This document shows positions 8,785 to 15,535 of a DNA stretch of 64,000 bases, piece after piece. A program made the translations under genes and the position numbers. Every line of letters begins with the position of its first letter. Within the stretch, counting starts at the first letter, position 1. Source of the DNA: Xanthomonas hyacinthi (GTDB lineage: Bacteria; Pseudomonadota; Gammaproteobacteria; Xanthomonadales; Xanthomonadaceae). The DNA is taken from positions 3,479,001 through 3,543,000 of the forward strand of contig NZ_CP043476.1 in NCBI RefSeq assembly GCF_009769165.1, given 5' to 3'. The notes under the pieces were generated by a model. It was not told the origin of the DNA and searched no databases. It was given only the letters and a program-made list of their open reading frames with translations.

Positions 8785-9858
8785 TCAGCGCGCGGCGGGC
8801 GTGATCGGGCGGCAGCCAAGCCGTGCCGGATCCAGCACCACGTGCTTGATGCGGATGCGCTTCCAGGTGTAGCTGATGTGCACCAGCCCGTCGCGGGTCT
8901 GGATCACCGCCGGGTACGAGAACTCTTCGTGGGGACTGTTTTCCAGGGTCAGCACGCGGGTCCAGTGGGTGCCGTCGGCGGACAGCGCCACCGCCAGCAC
9001 GCCGCGGCCGTCCCACCAGTCCTTGCCGGCTTCGGTGGGGTTGTAGACCAGCAGCGAGCGGCCGTCGGCCAGGACCAGCGCGTCGGTGCCGGAATTGGGG
9101 TTGGCCAGGGCGAGCAGGGTCATCGCTTCCCAGCTGCGGCCGTGGTCGCGCGACCAGGTGCTGAACACGTGGTTCTGCTGGCTGCGGCCGATCGCCTGCA
9201 CACGGCCGTCGGCGTGCACCAGCACGCTGGGCTGGATCGCGCCGATCCGCGCCGGGTCGTTCAGTGCCGGGCCGCGGGTCCAGTGCGCGCCGTCGTCGTC
9301 GGACCACTCCATGTGCGCGACCCAGCCGGCGTCCTCGCTGCTGCTGGGGCTGAGGATGCGGCCGTCGGCCAGCTGCACCGGCTTGTTCTTGATCGGGCCG
9401 AGGATGCCGTCGGGCAGGCGCGCAGGCGTGGACCAGTGCGCGCCGCCATCGGCGGAAGTGGTCTGCATGCCCCACCAGCGCTTCGGGTCCGGGCCGACCT
9501 TGTAGAACAGCCGCAGCGGTCCTTGCGCCGGCTGGAACAGCACCGGGTTCCATGCCGGCAGCGGCGCGCCCTGCGGCTGCGCGCCGTCGGCCACGCGCTG
9601 CGCCGGTCGCCAGCCCTGCGCGTCGCGTCGCGCGACCCAGATGCCGACGTCGTCGGCGCCCTCGTGGCGGCCGCCGAACCAGGCGGCGAGCAGGCCGTCG
9701 CGGGTTTCCAGCAGGCTCGAGGCATGGCATTGCGCGGTCGGTGCGTCGGCGTTGACGAATTCGCTGTAGACGATCGGCGACGGCAGGCCGGCCGCCGGCG
9801 CGGCGATGGCGCGCATGGCCAGCAGCGACAACAGGGGCAATAGTGACGAGCGCAGCAT
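8785..9858 (-). CDS. secreted Asp-box (BNR) sialidase-like protein
   Basis: The 357-residue exported protein starts with a Sec signal (MLRSS, then a leucine-rich core, cut near the AIAAP site). It is built from a six-bladed sialidase-type propeller. At least three Asp boxes of the form SxDxGxxW are visible (SADGGAHW, SDDDGAHW, SRDHGRSW) and a fourth is degenerate (SADGTHW). An ATG at 9858 is preferred over a GTG at 9876 because AGGA lies 9-12 bases before it. The family is BNR_2 exo-sialidase-like. Plant glycans rarely hold sialic acid, so the substrate may be another acidic sugar or polymer. It is divergent from, and 109 bases away from, the GH29 fucosidase, which suggests co-regulation. Confidence 0.82.
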   Translation of the reverse strand: MLRSSLLPLLSLLAMRAIAAPAAGLPSPIVYSEFVNADAPTAQCHASSLLETRDGLLAAWFGGRHEGADDVGIWVARRDAQGWRPAQRVADGAQPQGAPLPAWNPVLFQPAQGPLRLFYKVGPDPKRWWGMQTTSADGGAHWSTPARLPDGILGPIKNKPVQLADGRILSPSSSEDAGWVAHMEWSDDDGAHWTRGPALNDPARIGAIQPSVLVHADGRVQAIGRSQQNHVFSTWSRDHGRSWEAMTLLALANPNSGTDALVLADGRSLLVYNPTEAGKDWWDGRGVLAVALSADGTHWTRVLTLENSPHEEFSYPAVIQTRDGLVHISYTWKRIRIKHVVLDPARLGCRPITPAAR

Positions 9859-9891
9859 TGTGGTCTGGTCCTGCACGGTCTTGAAGATACC

Positions 9892-9911
9892 TATTTATCA
9901 TCAATTAAATA
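9892..9911. promoter_or_regulatory. AT-rich palindrome between divergent genes
   Basis: TATTTA and TAAATA are separated by eight bases in the 109-bp gap between the sialidase-like gene and the fucosidase. The patch is strikingly AT-rich in a GC-rich neighbourhood and is placed where both promoters must lie. It may be a regulator site or simply overlapping -10 boxes. Confidence 0.4.
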
Positions 9912-9967
9912 CCATATGCTGGTTGCGCCGGCAGCAACGGCTGCCCCGACGACTGCGAGGACCTGCG

Positions 9968-11350
9968 ATGCCGCCGAACCGCCCGCTCTCTCCGATCCGC
10001 TGGCTGGCCGCGCTGGGCCTGACCGCGCTGGCCGCGCCGCATGCGCTGGCCCAGAACTTTTCCGAGGTGAAGCCGTCGCCGCAGCAGGTCGCCTGGCAGG
10101 ACCTGGAGTTCGGCGTGATCGTGCACTTCGGCACCAATACCTTTCTGGACCGCGAGTGGGGCGACGGCAGCGCCAGCCCGAAGCTGTTCAACCCGGACCA
10201 GGTGGACCCCGCGCAGTGGGCGCGCGCCTCCAAGGCGGCCGGCGCCAAATACCTGATCCTGGTCGCCAAGCACCACGACGGCTTCTCGCTGTGGCCCACC
10301 GGCGAGAGCGCGTACTCGGTGAAGAACAGCCCGTGGCTGGGTGGCAAGGGCGACCTGGTGAAGATGACCAGCGAGGCGGTGCGCAAGCAAGGCATGGGCC
10401 TGGGCATCTACCTGTCGCCGTGGGACCGCCACGAACCCAGGTACGCCGATCCCACGGCCTACGACACGTACTACGCCGCGCAGTTGGTGGAACTGGCCTC
10501 GCACTACGGCCCGCTGACCGAGTGGTGGCTGGACGGCGCCGGCAGCGCCGGCCACGTCTACAACTTCGGCAAGTACCTGGAAGAGTTGCGGACCTATCAG
10601 GCCAACGCGATGGTGTTCGCCGACACCGCGCTGTTCGAATACGGCGACGTGCGCTGGGTCGGCAACGAGGCCGGGGTGATCGAGGGCGAAAACTGGGACG
10701 TGATCGACCGCCACGGCTACCTGCGCTGGCGCCCGGTGGAAGTGGACACGCCGCTGCACACGCTGCAGTGGTTCTGGCACCCGAACAGCGAGCAGACGCT
10801 GAAGAGCGTGGATGAGCTGGTGCGGATCTGGGAAGACAGCGTCGGCCGCGGCGGCCAGCTGGTGCTGGGCATCGCCCCGGACACGCACGGCCTGCTGCCC
10901 GACGCCGACGTCAAGCGCCTGCAGGAAATGGGCCAGGCGCTGCAGGCGCGCTACGGCGCCGAGCGCAACCTGGTGCGCGGCCGGCTCAAGGCCGACGACG
11001 CGATCGCCGCGGCGGTGGACGGCGACCGCGACACCTTCTGGAGCGCGCCGGCCGGCTCGCACCACGCCACGCTGGAGCTGCAGTTCAAGCAGCCGCTGAC
11101 CTTCGATACCGCGATGGCGATGGAGTGGCTCAACGACGGCCAGCGGGTGCAGAAATACGCGGTGGAAGTGTTCCGCGACGGCGCCTGGGTCAAGGTCGCG
11201 CAGGCGCAGGCGATCGGGCACATGAAGATCGATCACTTCCCGGCGGTGACCGCCTCGCGCGTGCGCCTGAACATCCTGTCCAGCGCCGACGCGGCGCATA
11301 TCCGCGAGTTCCAGCTGTTCGACACCGGCACGGGCGCCGTCGCGCGCTGA
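9968..11350 (+). CDS. GH29 alpha-L-fucosidase with C-terminal carbohydrate-binding domain
   Basis: The 460-residue exported enzyme has a signal peptide to about residue 28 (ending ALAQN). The GH29 barrel is marked by FGVIVHFGTNTF, a YLILVAKHHDGFSLW motif and EWWLDGAG, with Asp189 the likely nucleophile. It ends in a discoidin/F5-8C-type domain from about residue 340 to 455, which in such fucosidases binds sugar. The ATG at 9968 has GAGG eight bases upstream. Sequence style is that of alpha-1,3/1,4-fucosidases (GH29 subfamily B), unlike the second GH29 of this window (nixE). If so it could remove the alpha-1,4-fucose of plant Lewis-a antennae or alpha-1,3 core fucose; this is inference. It is divergent from the sialidase-like gene. 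Confidence 0.92.
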   Translation: MPPNRPLSPIRWLAALGLTALAAPHALAQNFSEVKPSPQQVAWQDLEFGVIVHFGTNTFLDREWGDGSASPKLFNPDQVDPAQWARASKAAGAKYLILVAKHHDGFSLWPTGESAYSVKNSPWLGGKGDLVKMTSEAVRKQGMGLGIYLSPWDRHEPRYADPTAYDTYYAAQLVELASHYGPLTEWWLDGAGSAGHVYNFGKYLEELRTYQANAMVFADTALFEYGDVRWVGNEAGVIEGENWDVIDRHGYLRWRPVEVDTPLHTLQWFWHPNSEQTLKSVDELVRIWEDSVGRGGQLVLGIAPDTHGLLPDADVKRLQEMGQALQARYGAERNLVRGRLKADDAIAAAVDGDRDTFWSAPAGSHHATLELQFKQPLTFDTAMAMEWLNDGQRVQKYAVEVFRDGAWVKVAQAQAIGHMKIDHFPAVTASRVRLNILSSADAAHIREFQLFDTGTGAVAR

Positions 11351-11604
11351 GCGTGCGGCCGCGGCAAGCTGGCGTGGCCGCCTTGCGATCCGGCGCAGCG
11401 AAAAAAAGCGCGCAGCGCACGCAGCACGCGGGTCGCGGACATGCGGCCCGACCGACGGCGCTTCAGTCCGCCGCCGCCGCGCCGTTATCCAGGAGATGCC
11501 GGGCGCTGCGAGCGCCGGGCGAAACGCGGCGCGACCGTGCGGCATGGCCATCGGCCGTGCCGCGACAGGCGTTGCGTCCGCTGTCGATTTCCCGGGAACG
11601 CGCC

Positions 11605-11829
11605 ATGTCCGAACCAGCCAGCAACCCTCCCGCCACGGCGGCAGCGCCAACCGATCCGCTGCGCGCGTTCGCCGACGGCGTCCGCAGCCGCGGACGGTCC
11701 TTGTCCACCGAGGAAGCCGTGCAGCTGATGGCGTTCGTGAGCCGCACGCAGTCTGCGCGGCAGGCCTGCCCGCTGCTGGTGCCATCGGCCGCGTCGCTGC
11801 GCATGCGCGATGCGGTGGCTGTCGAATAG
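11605..11829 (+). CDS. small hypothetical protein
   Basis: This 74-residue frame starts at an ATG with GGGAACG seven bases upstream. It opens with an alanine/proline/serine-rich stretch and has a plausible helical region (STEEAVQLMAFVSRTQSARQ). Its codon use fits a high-GC gene, but the reading frame is open far upstream, as is common here. No family is recognised and no neighbour explains it. Confidence 0.35.
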   Translation: MSEPASNPPATAAAPTDPLRAFADGVRSRGRSLSTEEAVQLMAFVSRTQSARQACPLLVPSAASLRMRDAVAVE

Positions 11830-12044
11830 CCGGGTTCCAGTGCCGGGGCTTCAGGCTTGCACAGGCGGCTTGCCCGTCAATGCCGCTTGCCCCGTTGCCC
11901 GCCCCCTGATCGAAGATGGCGCGCACCATGCAGGCCACATTCCAGGCGGTGGCGTGGCATCGCCGAACGCCGACACGCTCTGTGGGTCCAGGCAGGGCCG
12001 TAGCGGCCAGCGCCAACCCAAAAGGCCAGAGCGGATGTCTGGGG

Positions 12045-12097
12045 CAAGGGACCGGAGGAAATATTTGGTTCAATCGGATATTTCCTCTGGCCCTTTG
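12045..12097. repeat. palindromic hairpin repeat, copy A
   Basis: A perfect 10-bp stem, GAGGAAATAT with ATATTTCCTC (12055-12064, 12078-12087), has a 13-base loop. It extends outward through CAAGGGACC against GGCCCTTTG with one mismatch and two G-T pairs. The same stem sequences recur at 14315-14411, so this is a dispersed element rather than a one-off terminator. A short direct repeat of TGGCCCTTTGTTT follows at 12088-12113. Confidence 0.75.
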
Positions 12098-12264
12098 TTT
12101 CTGGCCCTTTGTTTGCAAGGAGTTCTGCGGCAAGGCAATGGTCGCTTGGGCACATGCCCGTGGTGTGCAGCTGCGGCTGATCTGACCCACCCCGGACTCT
12201 AAACCTGACCGCTACTCAGCGCGGGGGGACGTCGACAGGAACCCGCGCCAAATGGCGACGGGAT

Positions 12265-12426
12265 GTCGGGAGGTTAGAAACCGCACGTAGCCGGCGGCTC
12301 ATTTCCCCGAAGGGTGTTGTATTCGCCGCCCTCCCGACGCAGACCGCGCGTCGGAGTGTGCCTGCGGACAGGCACAAAAACCCACCGGTTTGATGGAGGT
12401 GGGTGCCGCTACGTGAGGAGTTTCTA
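12265..12426 (-). repeat. structured element with covarying stems, copy 1
   Basis: Read on the minus strand, outer arms TAGAAAC and CACGTAGC (12426-12408) are answered by GCTACGTG and GTTTCTA (12291-12275). Inside is a terminator-like hairpin (12380-12404, then five T). GTCGGGAGG (12338-12330) can pair with CCTCCCGAC (12273-12265), which lies beyond the outer arm. Copy 2 at 55750-55919 keeps every pairing but with different bases in the outer arms. No protein-coding role is evident. See findings. Confidence 0.7.
12376..12404 (-). terminator. terminator-like hairpin inside structured element copy 1
   Basis: On the minus strand ACCCACC, an 11-base loop and GGTGGGT are followed by a short T run, as in a rho-independent terminator. 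The same hairpin is conserved in copy 2. No gene is seen upstream on this strand. Confidence 0.55.
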
Positions 12427-12676
12427 CGCTCCTTGGAGGGAATGGCGCTACTGGTTTTTTGGGATGTCAACTGGTTTGGGGCTGTAACGCGAAGGTGAGC
12501 TTTTAAGTGAAGCTGACCCCGTTACTGGGCTTTGGTGCTGTATCGAGTCTTGGTCATGGCAGGTGTGATGCCGACGCCCCGTCGCAGGAGGTTAGACAAT
12601 TCCTGCCGTTGGGTGCGAGCGAGTCGGAGATCGCTGCAACATCGATGTGCGCCGACTGCGCACCGTAACCAGATGC

Positions 12677-12700
12677 TCCTGTAGGAAAACTTCTACAGGA
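12677..12700. other. 8-bp perfect hairpin upstream of lipoprotein gene
   Basis: TCCTGTAG, eight bases, then CTACAGGA. It sits about 70 bases before the lipoprotein ATG, so it may be an operator or a leftover half of a GTAG-type REP repeat, whose CCTGTAGGA-like ends it resembles. Confidence 0.4.
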
Positions 12701-12770
12701 TGCCAGTTGGGACCATAGTCCATCTTTTTGGCTAGACTTGTGGGCAAGAGCGGTTGGCATAGGAGCCGGC

Positions 12771-13556
12771 ATGTCCATTAAAAGAACTTCAGGCAGAAGA
12801 GCTACGAACGGGGTCAAAGAGTTGATCCGCCATGTGCCGGCGCTGGCGCTCGGCATCGCGATGACGGCCTGCGCTCATACACCCTCCGGATCGCCATCGC
12901 CAGCCTCACCGTCCAAGGAACCTGCCGCCATGAATGCACCTGCTACCGACGCCTATCGCCCGCACACGCTGGACGAGTTCCCGGACCTGACGCCAGAAGA
13001 GATCGGGCAGCGCTTCTTGAAGCTGATCGACAGCTTGAATTCGATTGATGAATTGTCGTTAGAACGCCTGCAAGGGGCGATGCGATTACGCTTCACGCCC
13101 ACACCAGAGACGCATGGCGGTTTTTTTACCATGCACCTGCCGGAGTCTGGCTGGTACTACGGCCTCTCTTACTATGACGATCCGGAACTCAAGAGAAAGA
13201 GCATCACCTATCAATTCACCAATCGGCCGGCGGGCCAAGAGAACAATGATGATCGCGCCGACATGGCCCCGGTGTGCGGCATGGATTTCTACGCCTATGT
13301 GGCGGAACTGAAAAAAATGGGTTTCGTAGAGCGCGAAGACCTGGCGCAATACGATTCCCCGATGCCGCCAGCCATTTACGACCCGAAAACAGGCAAGGAA
13401 AACTTTGCGGAGCGAAGGTTCTTTCGATTGCCGGGTTATACCTTTACGCGCGGGAATGTCGGGGTGCTCATTCGTGAGCGGCGCGAAGTGGTTGCATCAG
13501 ACGCGAAACCCGAGAACTTCTGCGTGGAATCCATCAGTGTCGGCACAGGAGCTTAA
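12771..13556 (+). CDS. lipoprotein, probable immunity partner of downstream effector
   Basis: The 261-residue protein has a basic N-terminus, a hydrophobic segment and a lipobox-like MTAC near residue 34. A proline/serine linker and a folded domain of about 190 residues follow. AGGAG lies six bases before the ATG at 12771. It ends three bases before the start of the metallopeptidase-like gene. A periplasmic lipoprotein directly before an effector is the usual X-Tfi/X-Tfe order for the Xanthomonadales type IV secretion system, where it protects against the toxin. I recognise no named domain in the mature part, so the immunity role is from context. Confidence 0.72.
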   Translation: MSIKRTSGRRATNGVKELIRHVPALALGIAMTACAHTPSGSPSPASPSKEPAAMNAPATDAYRPHTLDEFPDLTPEEIGQRFLKLIDSLNSIDELSLERLQGAMRLRFTPTPETHGGFFTMHLPESGWYYGLSYYDDPELKRKSITYQFTNRPAGQENNDDRADMAPVCGMDFYAYVAELKKMGFVEREDLAQYDSPMPPAIYDPKTGKENFAERRFFRLPGYTFTRGNVGVLIRERREVVASDAKPENFCVESISVGTGA

Positions 13557-13559
13557 GGG

Positions 13560-14477
13560 ATGGTCAATCCCAATGCCCAACTGCAAGCGGCCATCGGCCA
13601 ATTCGCAGCACGGCCCGGCGTCACGCCCGATCAGGAAGCTCAACTGCGTGCCGCCATCACTCAGGACGCCAACCTCCTGCAACACCTGAATCAGGATGCA
13701 GCCAACGGCCAACTGAGGAGCTTTGCGCTGCCGCAAGCGGGTGCGCCTGCGAATCTGGCCGGCACCTACGACATGGCTTCGGGCATCGTCACGCTGCCCG
13801 CCACCAGCTTTCAGACCACTGGAACGGCGCCCAGTGCCGATCTGGTCGCCGCGCTGCGTGTGCAGGACATGTCGCTGCGCTTTGCTCACACCAGCTATGT
13901 GGACGCCGCCAACGTGGCCGAGCCGGTGACGCAGGACATGGTGACGAACCTGCAATCCACCATCAACGGCTCGCCGGTACTCGCTGCCGAAATCAAGCGG
14001 GCCGTGACCCCGCCGGGGCAGGGGCAGGCTGCGCCCTTGCAGCACTTCGCATCGCTCAGTGGCACCGTGGCCGGCGGCACCTACAACCCTGCGGGTCATA
14101 CCATGAGCCTGCCGCCGAGCAGTCTGGCCGTGCCGCCGGCCAACTTCGGGTCGGCAGACCTTACCTTCGTATTGGGCCATGAAATTCAGCATGGTTTCAA
14201 CGCTCCAAGTGCGGAGCTGGCCGGAAGCGTAGCCTACGCACAAGTCAAGCAGACCGCGCAAGACAATAATCCGGTCAACGACTACACCGGCCCCATCGGG
14301 GCAACAAAGGGGGGCAACAAAGGGGTCAGAGGAAATATGTGCTTGGGCAACTACAACAAAGGGGTCAGAGGAAATATGTGCTTGAAATGGATATTTCCTC
14401 TGGCCCTTTGTTCAGAAGCGGTTGAGCCAAAAGAAGTCAGAGAAAAATACGCTCGCTGCTACGCCGGCAGCAAGTAG
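13560..14477 (+). pseudogene. truncated X-T4SS-type effector with HExxH metallopeptidase motif
   Basis: The 305-residue frame begins with a helical alanine/glutamine-rich region. It contains GHEIQHGFN at residues 206-214, with His207, Glu208 and His211 forming a zinc-peptidase HExxH motif. From about 14300 the sequence is made of the dispersed CAACAAAGGGGTCAG repeats, so the last ~60 residues (with two copies of KGVRGNMCL) are repeat-derived and not native. A C-terminal XVIPCD delivery domain, expected in X-T4SS effectors, is therefore missing. A GGAG and an AAGGG motif precede the ATG, and spacing to the lipoprotein gene is three bases. I judge it a disrupted effector; a residual cytosolic peptidase cannot be excluded. 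Confidence 0.72.
14315..14411. repeat. palindromic hairpin repeat, copy B with duplicated arm
   Basis: A 31-base unit beginning CAACAAAGGGGTCAG and ending ATGTGCTTG occurs twice in direct orientation (14315-14345 and 14354-14384). It is followed by the complementary arm ATATTTCCTCTGGCCCTTTG (14391-14410). The arm sequences match the hairpin at 12045-12097. The element interrupts the effector frame without closing it. Confidence 0.8.
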
Positions 14478-14532
14478 TGCTATGGCCGTCAAAGACAGAA
14501 GGAGATTGCTGGTGAGCAGATTTTTCAACATT

Positions 14533-14559
14533 GCGATTTAACGCTTGAATGAATTGTTA
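14533..14559 (-). other. collapsed integron attC site at end of AbiV-like gene
   Basis: On the minus strand TAACAATTCATTCAAGC is joined directly to GTTAAATCGC. The first part is the 17-base left end familiar from integron attC (59-base) elements. GTTAAAT fits the GTTRRRY core site, whose normal partner arm lies some tens of bases away. The hairpin-forming middle is absent, as if lost between the two TCAAGC repeats of a normal site. The stop codon of the AbiV-like gene is the first TAA, exactly as in gene cassettes. Confidence 0.6.
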
Positions 14560-15225
14560 GTCGGCGGAGCGGTTGACGAAAGCATATATTGCCTCCTCCA
14601 AGTCGTGTAAGCCAACATCGATGCGATCTGTATAGAAGCCGGAGAACTGCTCCTGGCCCATGATCTCCTGAAGCTTGGCTGTTGACTGTGTATAGAAAAA
14701 ATCGTTAGCCGCCGAAGCCCTAGGCGGCTGGCTGTTAGGGATGTAGCTTTGTGCACGAATCAAGCAGTGTTGAGCTAACCTAACGGTATCTCTTGCCGCC
14801 ACGGGCCGAACAATCTCTGATGGTTTTCTAACCGAACCGTCCATAAGGATCTCCGTGTACATCGACGGCTCGCGACCACGACGAAGGTCGCTAATCAAGC
14901 CCATTGTTGCCTCAATTGCCTCTGATAGATTCTTCTTGTTGGTCAGATGCAGAGATGAGGCGAACGCTGAGATGATTTTTGACTTGTGGTCTAAGAGTTT
15001 GTTCCGAATGGCCTTTGCAACCTTCTGGTCGCTGAGATTTCTACCCGCTGCGTTGAAGGCAATTGCAGCTTTGCCAACCTCCTCGATTGATGCTACTGCA
15101 AGGAAGTAAGCGCGGGCGTAATGGTTGGCAGAGAGGAGGGTGCTAGCTTCATGCAGAAGTGCTTCGGCGTTTGCCAACGCTTCCGCTGCAAGCGTTGTTA
15201 GCGACACTACGCTGATATCTTTCAT
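14557..15225 (-). CDS. AbiV-like (HEPN-type) abortive-infection protein
   Basis: The 222-residue protein is helical. Its N-terminal half reads like the AbiV family: a region of alternating leucines, then NHYARAYFLAVASIEEVGKAAIAF, the helix typical of AbiV/HEPN proteins. The ATG at 15225 is chosen because AGGTGG lies four bases upstream; an upstream ATG at 15285 would add 20 unconvincing residues. AbiV blocks phage protein synthesis in Lactococcus, so phage defence is the likely role. GC is well below the neighbours. It ends in an attC remnant, and a GTTAGGT core-like heptamer sits at 15237-15231 just before the ribosome site, so it looks like a captured gene cassette. Confidence 0.7.
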   Translation of the reverse strand: MKDISVVSLTTLAAEALANAEALLHEASTLLSANHYARAYFLAVASIEEVGKAAIAFNAAGRNLSDQKVAKAIRNKLLDHKSKIISAFASSLHLTNKKNLSEAIEATMGLISDLRRGREPSMYTEILMDGSVRKPSEIVRPVAARDTVRLAQHCLIRAQSYIPNSQPPRASAANDFFYTQSTAKLQEIMGQEQFSGFYTDRIDVGLHDLEEAIYAFVNRSAD

Positions 15226-15535
15226 CTGCCACCTAACTACCATTCGACTACAAAACGGTGTGTAAAACACAGATGCGTGGCGCACCTATCCTGCTACCTC
15301 TCGGATATCATGAACTCCAGTTCTGATCTTTCGCCGGCCTCACTGTCGCCTAATCCTTGCGTCTAACCCCACGGCCATTCCCCAGTGCATCCCCGCGCAA
15401 GGCCGACGCTATCACTTGTTGACGGCCGTCACAAGTTAAAGGCCGCTCCGCGGAACCGCCGACGGCCTTATTTGTAGACAAGTTGTTTGATCCCGCGCCA
15501 TCCAGATGCACTGGACGGCGAATTCCGCGAGTAAC
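15226..15535. other. intergenic stretch, lower GC, no gene seen
   Basis: This contains the AbiV-like gene's promoter region and the 3' flank of the nix operon. A perfect hairpin, ACTTGT/ACAAGT around GACGGCCGTC, occurs near 15414-15436. On the minus strand GTTAGAC near 15366-15360 also fits the integron core consensus, which may be chance. No integrase gene is present in the window. Confidence 0.45.

Larger units (their letters stand above)
11830..12770. other. non-coding stretch holding two palindromic elements
   Basis: No credible gene is seen in these 940 bases; open frames on both strands have poor codon use. It contains the 53-bp AAGGG...CCCTTT hairpin repeat (12045-12097), copy 1 of the structured covarying element (12265-12426) and a short 8-bp hairpin (12677-12700) upstream of the lipoprotein gene. 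The accumulation of repeats marks a site of past insertions. Confidence 0.6.

Noticed and set aside
12265..12426. Retron msr/msd RNA
   Set aside because: Inverted arms are suggestive, but no reverse transcriptase gene lies near either copy.
12265..12426. Integron attC site
   Set aside because: The arms are not of the GTTRRRY/RYYYAAC type and the internal terminator is not an attC feature.
14315..14384. Possible CRISPR repeats
   Set aside because: Only two copies of the 31-base unit, eight bases apart and part of a palindromic element; no array or cas genes.
15226..15450. A full integron with integrase
   Set aside because: Only core-like heptamers occur; no integrase or attI is in the window.
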